DNA of 64,000 nt from Sinanaerobacter chloroacetimidivorans (GTDB lineage: Bacteria; Bacillota; Clostridia; Peptostreptococcales; Anaerovoracaceae). The stretch covers positions 186,001 through 250,000 of the forward strand of contig NZ_JAGSND010000003.1 in assembly GCF_018128545.1 (NCBI RefSeq). Direction: 5' to 3'. Below the pieces are notes generated by a model. The model saw only the letters and a program-made list of their open reading frames with translations, was not told the DNA's origin and did no database searches. Shown in pieces: positions 25,667-33,831 of the stretch. The translations under genes and the position numbers were made by a program. Positions within the stretch are counted from its first letter, which is position 1. Each line of letters opens with the position of its first letter.

Positions 25667-28600
25667 AGCTTTAAGCAGATTATGCCTGAATAACTGGCAT
25701 TATATCGATAAAAAAGTGTTGTCATTCAATGAGATGATCAATTTCTTTGCGGGGCATTCGGGCAGCGGAAAATCTACAATTATTGACGCCTTGCAGGTTT
25801 TACTGTACGCGAATACCGACGGCAGGAGTTTTTTTAATAAAGCGGCTACGGACGATTCTGACCGCACATTGATTGAATATCTGAGGGGAATGGTCAATAT
25901 AAAGGAGGATAACGAATATACGTATCTTCGCAACAGAAACTTTTCCACTACGATCGTTATGGAACTGCGGCGTACGGATACCGGTGAGAAACAATGTATC
26001 GGCACAGCGTTCGATGTGATTACGGCTAATAATGAATGCAGCAAAACGTTCTTCTGGCATAAAGGCCCTTTGCCGGACTCTTATTACAGAACTGCTGAAA
26101 GAACCATGTCCATAGATGAAGTGAAAGAATTTATCAGGAATAATTATCCGGCGGATCAGTATTATTTTGAAAGTACAAATGAGCGATTTCGAACAAAGCT
26201 CTATGATGCTTATTTAGGAGGTTTAAATCAGGAGCGATTCCCGCAGCTTTTTAAAAAGGCGATTCCGTTTAAAATGGATATGAAGCTCTCGGAGTTTGTC
26301 AAGGAATATATTTGTATCGAACAGGATACCAATATCGAAGATATGCAGGAAAGCGTAACGCAATACGGACGTATGTGCCGACAGATCAAAGATATCCAGG
26401 AAGAGGTAAAAGAGCTTTCTGCGATTCAGCATGCCTTTGATGCTTTTTTTTCTAAAGAAACAGAAACACAGAAATTGAAATACTTTGTAGACTCACTGGA
26501 GCTGATGGAAATACGTCAGCAGGAAGAAACATGCAAATTAAAGGATGAAAGTTATAATAAAGATCTTGTTGCCCAGAAACAAAGAAAAGACGGGCTTGAG
26601 AAGCAAATAAAGGAATTGAAAGATAAAGATGAAGACTTGATCGTAAAAATCTCAGCCTCAGGCTATGATACTTTACTGAACCAACTAAACACATTGAATC
26701 AGCTAATTCAAAGATTAACTGAAAGCAAAGGAAACTGGATTAAAGCTGCAGAGAGGTTAAAAGAATGGGAGGATCAGGACATAACTCCAAATCCTGTGAT
26801 TTGGGCAATCGAAGATTTTAAGAATTTTCAGATAAAAAAGGAAGGAATTCCACCTTTAAAAGAAGCTTTAGAGGAAATTCGAAGAGATGTAGGAAGGCAA
26901 AAAATCGGAGCGGACAAAGAAATTGAAAAGCTGATCGGAGAGAAAAGGGAGCTTCAGGAGGAACTGAAAGAACTCAAGCAGGGGAAAACCGCTTATCCAA
27001 AAGAACTGGAAAACGCCCGCAGGCTGATTCAGGAGGGGCTTCGTCAAAAGATGGGCAGAAACATGAAGGTTGAGGTTCTGGCAGATCTAATTGAAGTGGA
27101 GGATGAAGCATGGAGAGATGCGGTTGAAGGCTATATGGCCAGTAACAAATTAATGCTTATTGTGCCGCCGGACTGTGCCAAGGCCGCCATGGAGCTTTAT
27201 CGAAAGCTTGATAAAAAGGAGTACTACAGGGTTTCCGTGCTGGATACCGAAAAGGTTTCAGGACGAAGCTGGGAGGTCAAACAGGGAGCCTTATCCAGAG
27301 AAGTCAGTACCAAAATTGATTACGTACAGCCCTATATCGATTATTTGATGGGTAGAGTGATCAAATGTGACAACATAGAGGAACTTCGCAGACAGCACAC
27401 GGGAATCACCCGAAATTGCGAATTATATTCCGGATTCAAATACCAGCATATCAACCCGGCTCATTATACACGGTATGCCGCTATCGGCGAAATCAGCAGA
27501 AAGCAGAGAATCAGAATCATAGAAGAGCGAATCGCAAGTCTTGACAAGACAACAGAGCCACTTAGAAAGACGAGTCAGGAGGCGGACAGAATCCTCTCTT
27601 TGGAGCACCTCCAGGGAGAGGCAGGTCTTTACGCCGGCTGGCTGAACGACATAAAGGAGATAAATAAAAAAGAAAGAGAACGGAAAGAGCTGGAAAAGCA
27701 AATCAACGATTTAAAAGAAAAGAATATCGATAACTGGAAACTGGAAAGGCTAGCAATAGACGTAGAACTAAAGGGAAAAAATAAACAAAATGACGGTCTT
27801 TTAATAGAAATTGATAAAATCAAGCAAAGAATAGATAAAAACAATGATGAACGTTTTGAAAAGGCTGAACTTCTGACTCAGAAAGAAAAAGAGTTCAACA
27901 AAATAGTTGATTGGGAAGATGAGGTGCTCCGATGTATTGGCAATAAGGATAGAAAGGTCAGCACGAACTATGGGAGCTTACGCATTAACTATCAGGACAA
28001 GCATTCAATTGCACTAAACGAAGCAGAAGAACTTATGAAAAAGCTAAGAGGAGAACGCTTTTTATACCTCCAAAAACGCCCCAATCGATCGTTTGCTTTA
28101 GAAGCCAGAGAAAATACGGAATATGAACAGCTGCTGAAAAAGCTGCAATACGATGATCTGGATGCACTATACCAAAAAGCATCCGAGCAGGCGAAAGACG
28201 CGATTGAAATGTTTAAAAATGATTTTGTATTTAAAATCAGAAGCGCCATAAAGAACGCGATGGAACAAAAGGATCAGTTGAATAAAATCATCAGCAGACT
28301 GGAATTCGGCAAAGACTGCTATAAATTTGTGATTGAAAAAAATAAAGGCGCAGACGGGCGGTTTTATCCGATGTTTATGGATGAAAACCTCGAAATCAAG
28401 CCTTCTTCCCTGAAGAACAGTCTGGAGAATCAGTTGGATATTTTCTCCATGTCTCATGAAGAGCAGTACGGAGATTTGATTGCAGAATTGATTAATATCT
28501 TCATACCTCCGGAAAACGCCACAGTCAAGGAACTGGAAGAGGCCAAGAAAAATATGGAAAAGTATGCGGACTACAGAACCTATCTTTCATTTGATATGGA

Positions 28601-29006
28601 ACAGATCGTAAAAAATGATGATGAACAGATCAATATCAAACTAGGGAAAATGATCCGGAAAAATTCAGGAGGGGAAGGGCAAAACCCTCTGTATGTGGCT
28701 TTGCTTGCCAGCTTTGTGCAGGCCTATCGAATCGATCTGTCGCCTAAACTCCAGAGAAACCCAACGATCCGGCTGGTTATTCTTGATGAGGCTTTTTCTA
28801 AAATGGACGCGGAAAAGGTGGCAAGCTGTATAGAACTGATCCGAGACTTTGGCTTTCAGGCAATTATAAGCTCCACTAACGATAAAATTCAAAGCTATCT
28901 GGACAGCGTAGACAAAACCTTTGTCTACGCGAATCCGAGCAAAAAGCATATTTCTATCCAGGAATTTGAAAAGAAAGACTTTATGGAACTGCGTTCAGAT
29001 GTTTAA
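25644..29006 (+). CDS. jetC: Wadjet SMC-like ATPase JetC
   Basis: The 1120-residue protein has an N-terminal head with Walker A GHSGSGKST (residues 37-45). Two long coiled coils, about 240-470 and 660-900, flank a hinge-like region near 475-640. The C-terminal head has a signature RKNSGGEGQNPLYVALLASF (about 1003) and Walker B IRLVILDEAFSKMD (about 1041). This is the MukB-like motor of Wadjet, thought to extrude DNA loops and measure plasmid size before cleavage. GAGGAGGAA lies before the ATG. No damage is visible. Confidence 0.95.
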   Translation: MEQNQRFEALSRLCLNNWHYIDKKVLSFNEMINFFAGHSGSGKSTIIDALQVLLYANTDGRSFFNKAATDDSDRTLIEYLRGMVNIKEDNEYTYLRNRNFSTTIVMELRRTDTGEKQCIGTAFDVITANNECSKTFFWHKGPLPDSYYRTAERTMSIDEVKEFIRNNYPADQYYFESTNERFRTKLYDAYLGGLNQERFPQLFKKAIPFKMDMKLSEFVKEYICIEQDTNIEDMQESVTQYGRMCRQIKDIQEEVKELSAIQHAFDAFFSKETETQKLKYFVDSLELMEIRQQEETCKLKDESYNKDLVAQKQRKDGLEKQIKELKDKDEDLIVKISASGYDTLLNQLNTLNQLIQRLTESKGNWIKAAERLKEWEDQDITPNPVIWAIEDFKNFQIKKEGIPPLKEALEEIRRDVGRQKIGADKEIEKLIGEKRELQEELKELKQGKTAYPKELENARRLIQEGLRQKMGRNMKVEVLADLIEVEDEAWRDAVEGYMASNKLMLIVPPDCAKAAMELYRKLDKKEYYRVSVLDTEKVSGRSWEVKQGALSREVSTKIDYVQPYIDYLMGRVIKCDNIEELRRQHTGITRNCELYSGFKYQHINPAHYTRYAAIGEISRKQRIRIIEERIASLDKTTEPLRKTSQEADRILSLEHLQGEAGLYAGWLNDIKEINKKERERKELEKQINDLKEKNIDNWKLERLAIDVELKGKNKQNDGLLIEIDKIKQRIDKNNDERFEKAELLTQKEKEFNKIVDWEDEVLRCIGNKDRKVSTNYGSLRINYQDKHSIALNEAEELMKKLRGERFLYLQKRPNRSFALEARENTEYEQLLKKLQYDDLDALYQKASEQAKDAIEMFKNDFVFKIRSAIKNAMEQKDQLNKIISRLEFGKDCYKFVIEKNKGADGRFYPMFMDENLEIKPSSLKNSLENQLDIFSMSHEEQYGDLIAELINIFIPPENATVKELEEAKKNMEKYADYRTYLSFDMEQIVKNDDEQINIKLGKMIRKNSGGEGQNPLYVALLASFVQAYRIDLSPKLQRNPTIRLVILDEAFSKMDAEKVASCIELIRDFGFQAIISSTNDKIQSYLDSVDKTFVYANPSKKHISIQEFEKKDFMELRSDV

Positions 29007-29032
29007 ACGTTTGATGAGAAAGGTGGACTTTT

Positions 29033-30220
29033 ATGCGATTAGTGGATTTGTTAATTGAAAAAAATGATAAGAGTCCGCAGGGCCGCTTGGGTAAGCTTAG
29101 CGGAAATAAAAATTTTCAACCGCAGCAATTAGATTATGATAGAATTGGAAAATCAAACTTTTTAAGGCAGGCAGAAGAATTGGAAAAGATGGGCCTCCTG
29201 ACTGTCAAATGGTATGACGGAAAAAGCGAGATTCTAAATATAAGGTACAATATGGATAGTATGCCCGTGCTGTATGAAATGACGGGAAAGGTAAGGCCAC
29301 AGGAACTTCTTGCAGATTATTATAGCAGGGTTAAAAATGAACTTCCAAAGCTGCAGAAAAATTGGATTGCAGCTTATTATCAAAGCCTGCTTATCCAACT
29401 TGAGAAGGGAAATATTCCGCTGAACTTAAAAAAATCAGAATTTCTTGAATGTATGAAAGGCTTAGATTCATTAAATGAACCCACCTATAAACGAATATTC
29501 AGCGCAAAGTTTTTATCTGATTCTAAAAAATTTGAAAACCATCTACAGAAGGTTATTATAAGTATTGCTTGTAAGCATTGCCCGGATGTTGATGATGCCA
29601 TGGATGATTCACAAGTGCTGGAACAGATTTTTTTGGAAGATTATGCGCAACAGTTGTATGTAAAAGGTAATCTAAGCCTTGAATTGGAGGCAAAACGTTT
29701 AGAATTATCTGATTACAAATATGGTGTTACTTTAAATAGCAAAACGCTCAAGCATGTGAAAATTCTCCCGGAACAAAGTATTAATCGTATCGTTACAATT
29801 GAAAATAAAGCAAACTTTGAATCGTCAGAAATTGAAGAAGGGACATTGTTTATCTTCACTCATGGTTTCTTTTCACCAAAAGAGAGAGATTTTTTAGTAA
29901 ACCTAAGAAACGTGCTTTATAGCGAATCTGAGTTGAAAGGTAATAACAAAGCAACTACGTTTTTGCATAGTAGTGATTTGGATTATGGCGGCATAAGAAT
30001 CTTTAAATATATAAGAAAAAAAGTATTCCCAGAGATTCAGCCCTTTATGATGGACAGTGAAATATATAGAAAATATCGGGATCTGGGATATGGTACACCC
30101 ATAGAGTTACAGACATTAGAAAAATTAAAAAAATTGAAAGAGCCGTTACTTCAGGAGCTTATCGATTCATTAGTAGCCGAGAGATATGGAATCGAGCAGG
30201 AGTGTTTCTTAATGATATAA
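29033..30220 (+). CDS. jetD: Wadjet nuclease JetD (DUF2220/TOPRIM-like)
   Basis: The 395-residue protein has an N-terminal arm domain and a C-terminal TOPRIM-like fold. Candidate catalytic acids are the glutamate in VTIENKANFES (about residue 257) and the DLD of HSSDLDYGGIRIF (about 311). JetD is the topoisomerase VI-like dimeric endonuclease that cuts DNA captured by JetABC. It follows jetC by 26 bases with AAAGGTGG before the ATG. It is full length and completes a four-gene Wadjet operon. Confidence 0.9.
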   Translation: MRLVDLLIEKNDKSPQGRLGKLSGNKNFQPQQLDYDRIGKSNFLRQAEELEKMGLLTVKWYDGKSEILNIRYNMDSMPVLYEMTGKVRPQELLADYYSRVKNELPKLQKNWIAAYYQSLLIQLEKGNIPLNLKKSEFLECMKGLDSLNEPTYKRIFSAKFLSDSKKFENHLQKVIISIACKHCPDVDDAMDDSQVLEQIFLEDYAQQLYVKGNLSLELEAKRLELSDYKYGVTLNSKTLKHVKILPEQSINRIVTIENKANFESSEIEEGTLFIFTHGFFSPKERDFLVNLRNVLYSESELKGNNKATTFLHSSDLDYGGIRIFKYIRKKVFPEIQPFMMDSEIYRKYRDLGYGTPIELQTLEKLKKLKEPLLQELIDSLVAERYGIEQECFLMI

Positions 30221-30350
30221 CTCAACTGTGTATTTTATATTATTAAAAAACCTCTTGATATGTTAGATTTAGCTATCTAATTTTCTCTTTGGTTCAGAAA
30301 TGTTGGAGAAATATAATATAATATTACTTACAAAAGAGAGAGGGATCATA

Positions 30351-31586
30351 ATGCTTCCAATAACCATAGAGCTATCAAAAAATGTAATAGAGAAAATAAA
30401 CAACAATGTCTATTATATGATAGATCTATTGTTAACCGACTGCGAAGCTTGGGATTATGAAACATTTTTAATAGAGATTTTTCCGCCATTTTGTGTAAGA
30501 AATAGTATTGATGTTTGCAAAAATATTGTTTTTGAACTGAAGGAGATGACTAGGGACTCATACAAGAGGGAATATTTGAAACCCATATATGGATATGCTC
30601 TTTTTATGCTGATTGAATGGTGGGTCGAGGTAACTGCGGAGATGGAAGGCGATTTGCTAGAACAGATTAGCCTAGAGGATATTGATGCTGAGACCACTTT
30701 TGTTGTTGATGATGAAGATGATTTTGACGTGTTAGACTATCTAAACGATGTAGATAATTATAAAGCTATTTTATTTGAAGACTTTGACTTTTTAGATATA
30801 CCGCAATTCTTTGAGCAGTATAAGGAAAATCCTCAAGTCTGTGAAAAAATTTTTAGTATTGATCTGGATGAGTATACGGACCTAATGCCTGATGATATAA
30901 AAGAGCAGTATGAACAATTAAGACAGGAAAATGCATCAATGTTAGAAAAAGATTCATTTATTGATAATGAGACTTATATTATTAGGAGCGTTTATAATTT
31001 ATTACAGCTGTATGAAAGACGTTCTCGTTTTTTTAATAAGCAATGTTCGGAGGTTGATTTTAGTGATTCCATACATGATTCTTTAAAGCAACTTTTTCTC
31101 GAAAAGGGCTTATATATTGAACGTGAAGCTAGAGCAGGATATTCCAAAGTTGGAATAGGAGAGTTGGATTTTTACCTTTATAAATATGAAAACGGGATTT
31201 ACAAACCGATCGCTGTTGGTGAAAACAAAGAGTGGGGTAATTTTGAAAAGTCAATAAAACAGTTAATCGGTTATATGGATAGCAATATCTTATTTGGTTT
31301 TACAATCATCTATAATAAGTCAACTCGTATAGGCTCAATTTTAAAAAGCAGATTAAATACTCTTAAGAGTTTTAATATAAATAATGATTTTAGAATAATT
31401 GGAGACATTGAAGAAGTAGAGGGATTTAACAATGTTCTAAAAACCAAGCATGAAAATCCTGAGCATAAAGGTACTTATTTTTATCTATATCATTTCATTT
31501 ATAATGCCTATAGACCTGAACGTGAACTAGCAGCAAAAGAAGCGAGAACTAGAAAGAAAAAAGCAAGTAATTCCGGCAACGCTTAA
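30351..31586 (+). CDS. Defence-island protein with a candidate PD-(D/E)XK nuclease site, unknown
   Basis: The 411-residue, strongly acidic protein has an N-terminal helical region with DDEDDFDVLDYLNDVDNYKA and a C-terminal alpha/beta part. There, EREARAGYSKVGIGELDFYLYKYENG...IAVGENKEWGNFEKSIKQLIGYM reads like the core of a PD-(D/E)XK nuclease: Asp273, then Glu291-x-Lys293 on the next strand, followed by a helix with a conserved-looking QLIGYM. I do not recognise a named family. The start is the ATG at 30351 behind GAGAGGGATC. It lies 130 bases after jetD with its own spacing, so it may be an independent defence gene or a Wadjet accessory. Confidence 0.7.
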   Translation: MLPITIELSKNVIEKINNNVYYMIDLLLTDCEAWDYETFLIEIFPPFCVRNSIDVCKNIVFELKEMTRDSYKREYLKPIYGYALFMLIEWWVEVTAEMEGDLLEQISLEDIDAETTFVVDDEDDFDVLDYLNDVDNYKAILFEDFDFLDIPQFFEQYKENPQVCEKIFSIDLDEYTDLMPDDIKEQYEQLRQENASMLEKDSFIDNETYIIRSVYNLLQLYERRSRFFNKQCSEVDFSDSIHDSLKQLFLEKGLYIEREARAGYSKVGIGELDFYLYKYENGIYKPIAVGENKEWGNFEKSIKQLIGYMDSNILFGFTIIYNKSTRIGSILKSRLNTLKSFNINNDFRIIGDIEEVEGFNNVLKTKHENPEHKGTYFYLYHFIYNAYRPERELAAKEARTRKKKASNSGNA

Positions 31587-31679
31587 CGGGCTAATACTTT
31601 ATGTAAGTGTTAATGCAGATGAAGTTTGGCTTATTTTAAACAATTGTAAGCCTTGATTTAGCGAAGGAGGTTAGAAAAA

Positions 31680-32696
31680 TTGACTCATGTATTAGAAAAT
31701 GATGTTTATGAAAATATACGCCTCACGGTAACGGAAGCTCAGAAAAAAGTATATTCTACGGTTAATTTTGTAATGGTAGAAACCTATTGGAATATAGGTA
31801 AGCAGATATACGAAGCACAGGGTGAAAATGAACGTGCAGAGTATGGAGCAGGTTTATTAAAATTTTTATCTGAAAAATTAACAGAAGAATTTGGAAAAGG
31901 ATATACGGTTCGCAACCTTAGTAATATGCGTGCATTTTATAGTTCCTTCTCAAATTGGAACGCACTGCGTACTAATTTGAGTTGGACGCATTATCGCTTA
32001 CTTTTAAAAGTGGAAGATAGTACAGCAAGGACTTTTTATTTGGATGAATGCGCGAAATCCCATTGGAGTACAAGGCAGCTTGAGAGGCAGATCAATAGTT
32101 TTTATTACCAAAGATTATTGTCCAGTCAAGATCAAGATAGCGTAAGAAATGAAATTCAGACCTTGGAACAAGGCATCGATGCAAAGGACATTATCCGTGA
32201 TCCTTATGTGCTTGAATTCTTGGGTTTGCAACAGTCTCAGAATCTTTATGAAAAGGATATCGAGCAAGGTTTAATTAACCACTTGCAAAACTTCTTATTA
32301 GAGCTAGGCAGGGGTTTTTCTTTTGTGGCGAGACAAAAACGCATTACATTCGATGGGGAACATTATTACATTGACCTTGTTTTCTATAATTATATTCTAA
32401 AGTGTTTTGTTATTATTGATTTAAAGGTTGGAAAACTTACACATCAGGATATTGGTCAGATGCAAATGTATGTAAACTATTATACGCGTGAACTTATGAA
32501 TGAGGGAGACAACCCTCCAATTGGTATTATCCTGTGTGCCGATAAAAGTGATTCAGTTGTTAAATATACCTTGCCCGAAGATAATAATCAGATTTTTGCT
32601 TCTAAGTATAAATTATATATGCCGACGGAGGAAGAATTAAAACGTGAGCTAGCTAAAGAACAAGAACTATTAGAATCAGAACAGGACTTGCAATAA
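31680..32696 (+). CDS. DUF1016 (YhcG-type) PD-(D/E)XK nuclease-domain protein
   Basis: The 338-residue protein has the DUF1016 N-terminal domain (VYENIRLTVTEAQKKVYSTVNFVMVETYWNIGKQIYE, then GYTVRNLSNMRAFY and SWTHYRLLLKVED). Its C-terminal nuclease core has ITFDGEHYYIDLVFYN and FVIIDLKVGKLTHQDIGQMQMYVNYY, with the D...D-x-K arrangement typical of the fold. YhcG-type proteins are frequent in defence islands and near restriction genes; the biochemical role is not settled. The start is probably the TTG at 31680 behind AAGGAGG, because the DUF1016 domain begins within the first ten residues. Confidence 0.9.
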   Translation: MTHVLENDVYENIRLTVTEAQKKVYSTVNFVMVETYWNIGKQIYEAQGENERAEYGAGLLKFLSEKLTEEFGKGYTVRNLSNMRAFYSSFSNWNALRTNLSWTHYRLLLKVEDSTARTFYLDECAKSHWSTRQLERQINSFYYQRLLSSQDQDSVRNEIQTLEQGIDAKDIIRDPYVLEFLGLQQSQNLYEKDIEQGLINHLQNFLLELGRGFSFVARQKRITFDGEHYYIDLVFYNYILKCFVIIDLKVGKLTHQDIGQMQMYVNYYTRELMNEGDNPPIGIILCADKSDSVVKYTLPEDNNQIFASKYKLYMPTEEELKRELAKEQELLESEQDLQ

Positions 32697-32828
32697 AATT
32701 ACTAGTTTCATTAACCTTAAAAGTGAAACGCAAAGGCTATGTTACAATGAAGTATCAACAGATATCTGAGTGATAGTTCGACTCCCCCTCAAAAATGAAT
32801 TGATATCATTTTTCCATGCACAATACAT

Positions 32829-32864
32829 AAAAAATGAGATGTTCTTTCGAGCATCTCATTTTTT
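32829..32864. terminator. Bidirectional intrinsic terminator
   Basis: A perfect 13-bp stem (aaaaaatgagatg/catctcatttttt) has T-runs on either strand. A smaller aaaaatga/tcattttt stem lies just upstream, near 32794-32816. Confidence 0.85.
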
Positions 32865-32974
32865 ATTGCTTTCAGGAGGACTCGAACCGACGGAGGTGAG
32901 AGTTAAATTGCGTATTTTACGCAGCTTTAGCTGTAATGTAAAATACGACAGCGTAGCGAACAAAGTGAGCGAAG

Positions 32975-33004
32975 GAGCAGGCGAAGCCTGCGTTGCCTGC
33001 ACCA
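32975..33004 (+). repeat. GC-rich module ending in a tRNA-Leu 3' end copy (copy A)
   Basis: It begins gagcaggcgaagcctgc, a perfect gcaggc/gcctgc hairpin, and ends ttgcctgcacca, identical to the last 12 bases of the tRNA-Leu gene. The same module, slightly decayed, is at 34731-34759. It lies in the 488-bp gap between the DUF1016 gene and the toxin. Confidence 0.75.
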
Positions 33005-33068
33005 ATAGGTGTTAAAATGGAAAAATGAGAACGCTGAATATGTTATTATACTTAAAAAAATATTTGGC

Positions 33069-33098
33069 TTGAATTATATCTAGATAAGAGGTTATAAT
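33069..33098 (+). promoter_or_regulatory. Promoter of the antitoxin RNA
   Basis: TTGAAT (33069) and TATAAT (33093) are separated by 18 nt. It points toward the 3' end of the toxin gene on the opposite strand. Confidence 0.75.
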
Positions 33099-33104
33099 GT
33101 ATTA

Positions 33105-33183
33105 AAAAGGATTGCCGCTTTTCTGACGGCGGCTAGTCCTAAACGCGATTGTTTAGAAAACCGTCCATTAGTGGCGGTTTTCT
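33105..33183 (+). ncRNA. Type I antitoxin RNA, antisense to the toxin mRNA 3' region
   Basis: The RNA starts near 33105. It contains a gccgc/gcggc stem (33114-33135) and ends with agaaaaccg/cggttttct (33155-33183) just before the toxin stop codon. Convergent transcription would make it overlap the 3' part of the toxin mRNA, as in txpA/RatA- and bsrG/SR4-type systems. The T-run after the last stem is weak, so the end may lie further downstream. Confidence 0.65.
33107..33119 (+). repeat. Inverted repeat flanking the toxin cassette, left arm
   Basis: aaggattgccgct is a perfect 13-bp inverted copy of 33304-33316. In the toxin mRNA, the 5' leader and the 3' end would therefore be complementary. 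Confidence 0.9.
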
Positions 33184-33184
33184 G

Positions 33185-33265
33185 TCATTTCTTGAGCTTA
33201 AAACTCAAAGTAATAACTCCTATCATTACTAAACAGAACTGAAAAAGTTCTGAATATGTAATCAT
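33185..33265 (-). CDS. Type I toxin, 26-residue hydrophobic peptide
   Basis: A short frame begins MITYSELFQFCLVMIGVI and ends in lysines (KLKK). It has one membrane segment of about 15 residues with a polar start and a basic tail, like the putative holin-like/TxpA-type toxins of Firmicutes. A near-perfect AAAGGAGGTG sits eight bases before the ATG. A promoter lies at 33323-33351 on the same strand, and an antisense RNA unit covers its 3' side. The peptide would act in the membrane when the antitoxin RNA is lost. The strong ribosome binding site may be hidden in the mRNA by leader pairing. Confidence 0.8.
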   Translation of the reverse strand: MITYSELFQFCLVMIGVITLSFKLKK

Positions 33266-33303
33266 GAGGCATCACCTCCTTTACAGGAAAGTGACTAACC
33301 GCC

Positions 33304-33316
33304 AGCGGCAATCCTT
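33304..33316 (-). repeat. Inverted repeat flanking the toxin cassette, right arm
   Basis: agcggcaatcctt, the complement of 33107-33119, lies at the very start of the predicted toxin mRNA. Confidence 0.9.
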
Positions 33317-33322
33317 AAGTTA

Positions 33323-33351
33323 ATTATAAGAGGAAGTAAAGATATGATCAA
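33323..33351 (-). promoter_or_regulatory. Toxin promoter
   Basis: On the minus strand, TTGATC (33351-33346) and TATAAT (33328-33323) have a 17-nt spacer. The mRNA would start near 33316, at the right arm of the inverted repeat. The rest of the 566-bp gap to the next gene holds the attR repeat, a GC-rich imperfect-palindrome stretch (33440-33560) and AT-rich sequence. Confidence 0.8.
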
Positions 33352-33561
33352 TATAAATATAGGAATACATGGAAATAAATTGAAATTAAAAATTATAATT
33401 ATAAGTGCCATCTATATCCACCTAAAAACTCAACTAAAAAGAGAACCTGAACAGGCGCGAACGTGGCGAAACAGTCCGCCGGACTGTTTTGCAGAGAGCG
33501 GCACAAGCCGGCTGAACGAGCCGGCGTAGGGCGGCAGATGCGACGGCAGGAGCAGCTGTAA

Positions 33562-33580
33562 AGTCCTCTTGCCTGCACCA
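33562..33580 (+). repeat. attR direct repeat of the tRNA-Leu 3' end
   Basis: Exact 19-bp copy of 17740-17758 without any tRNA body in front; the preceding 120 bases are GC-rich and not tRNA-like. Confidence 0.85.
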
Positions 33581-33831
33581 AGATAGGCTTTTTTGTAAGA
33601 AAAGAGGATATTGAAATGAAAAATTTTATAAATAACATGTTAGCGAAACATAGTATAATTTAAATTCCAATGTAAGATGCAAATTGTCTGTTTGAATAAA
33701 AAATTCAGTAGGATAAAGTAGCTACTCAGCGAATAAGTAGGTCATTCTTCATAAAATACTTTTCAAATTAGGGGCTTTCAAGCTATAATAAATCAGATTA
33801 TCGTGCTTGCATTGGAGGGAGGAAATAAACA

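Larger units (their letters stand above)
17740..33580 (+). mobile_element. tRNA-Leu-integrated genomic (defence) island, about 15.8 kb
   Basis: The 19-bp sequence agtcctcttgcctgcacca occurs at the tRNA 3' end (17740-17758) and again at 33562-33580 in the same orientation, the usual arrangement of attL and attR. Everything between is accessory: IS element, Gabija-like pair, Wadjet operon, two nuclease-like genes and a type I toxin-antitoxin cassette. No integrase is visible. The IS element beside the tRNA gene may have replaced it, so the island is probably immobile or mobilised in trans. Confidence 0.8.

Noticed and set aside
32770..33015. 81-codon open frame on the plus strand over the terminator and repeat region
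   Set aside because: It spans a strong bidirectional terminator and the GC-rich repeat, has no ribosome binding site, and its translation resembles no protein.
33344..33529. 61-codon open frame after the toxin cassette
   Set aside because: It begins inside the toxin promoter region on the other strand and runs into GC-rich palindromic sequence; composition is not protein-like despite a weak AGAGGAAG before the ATG.
33440..33580. Second tRNA-Leu gene at the right end of the island
   Set aside because: Only the last 19 bases match; no acceptor 5' strand, D-arm or anticodon arm precedes them.
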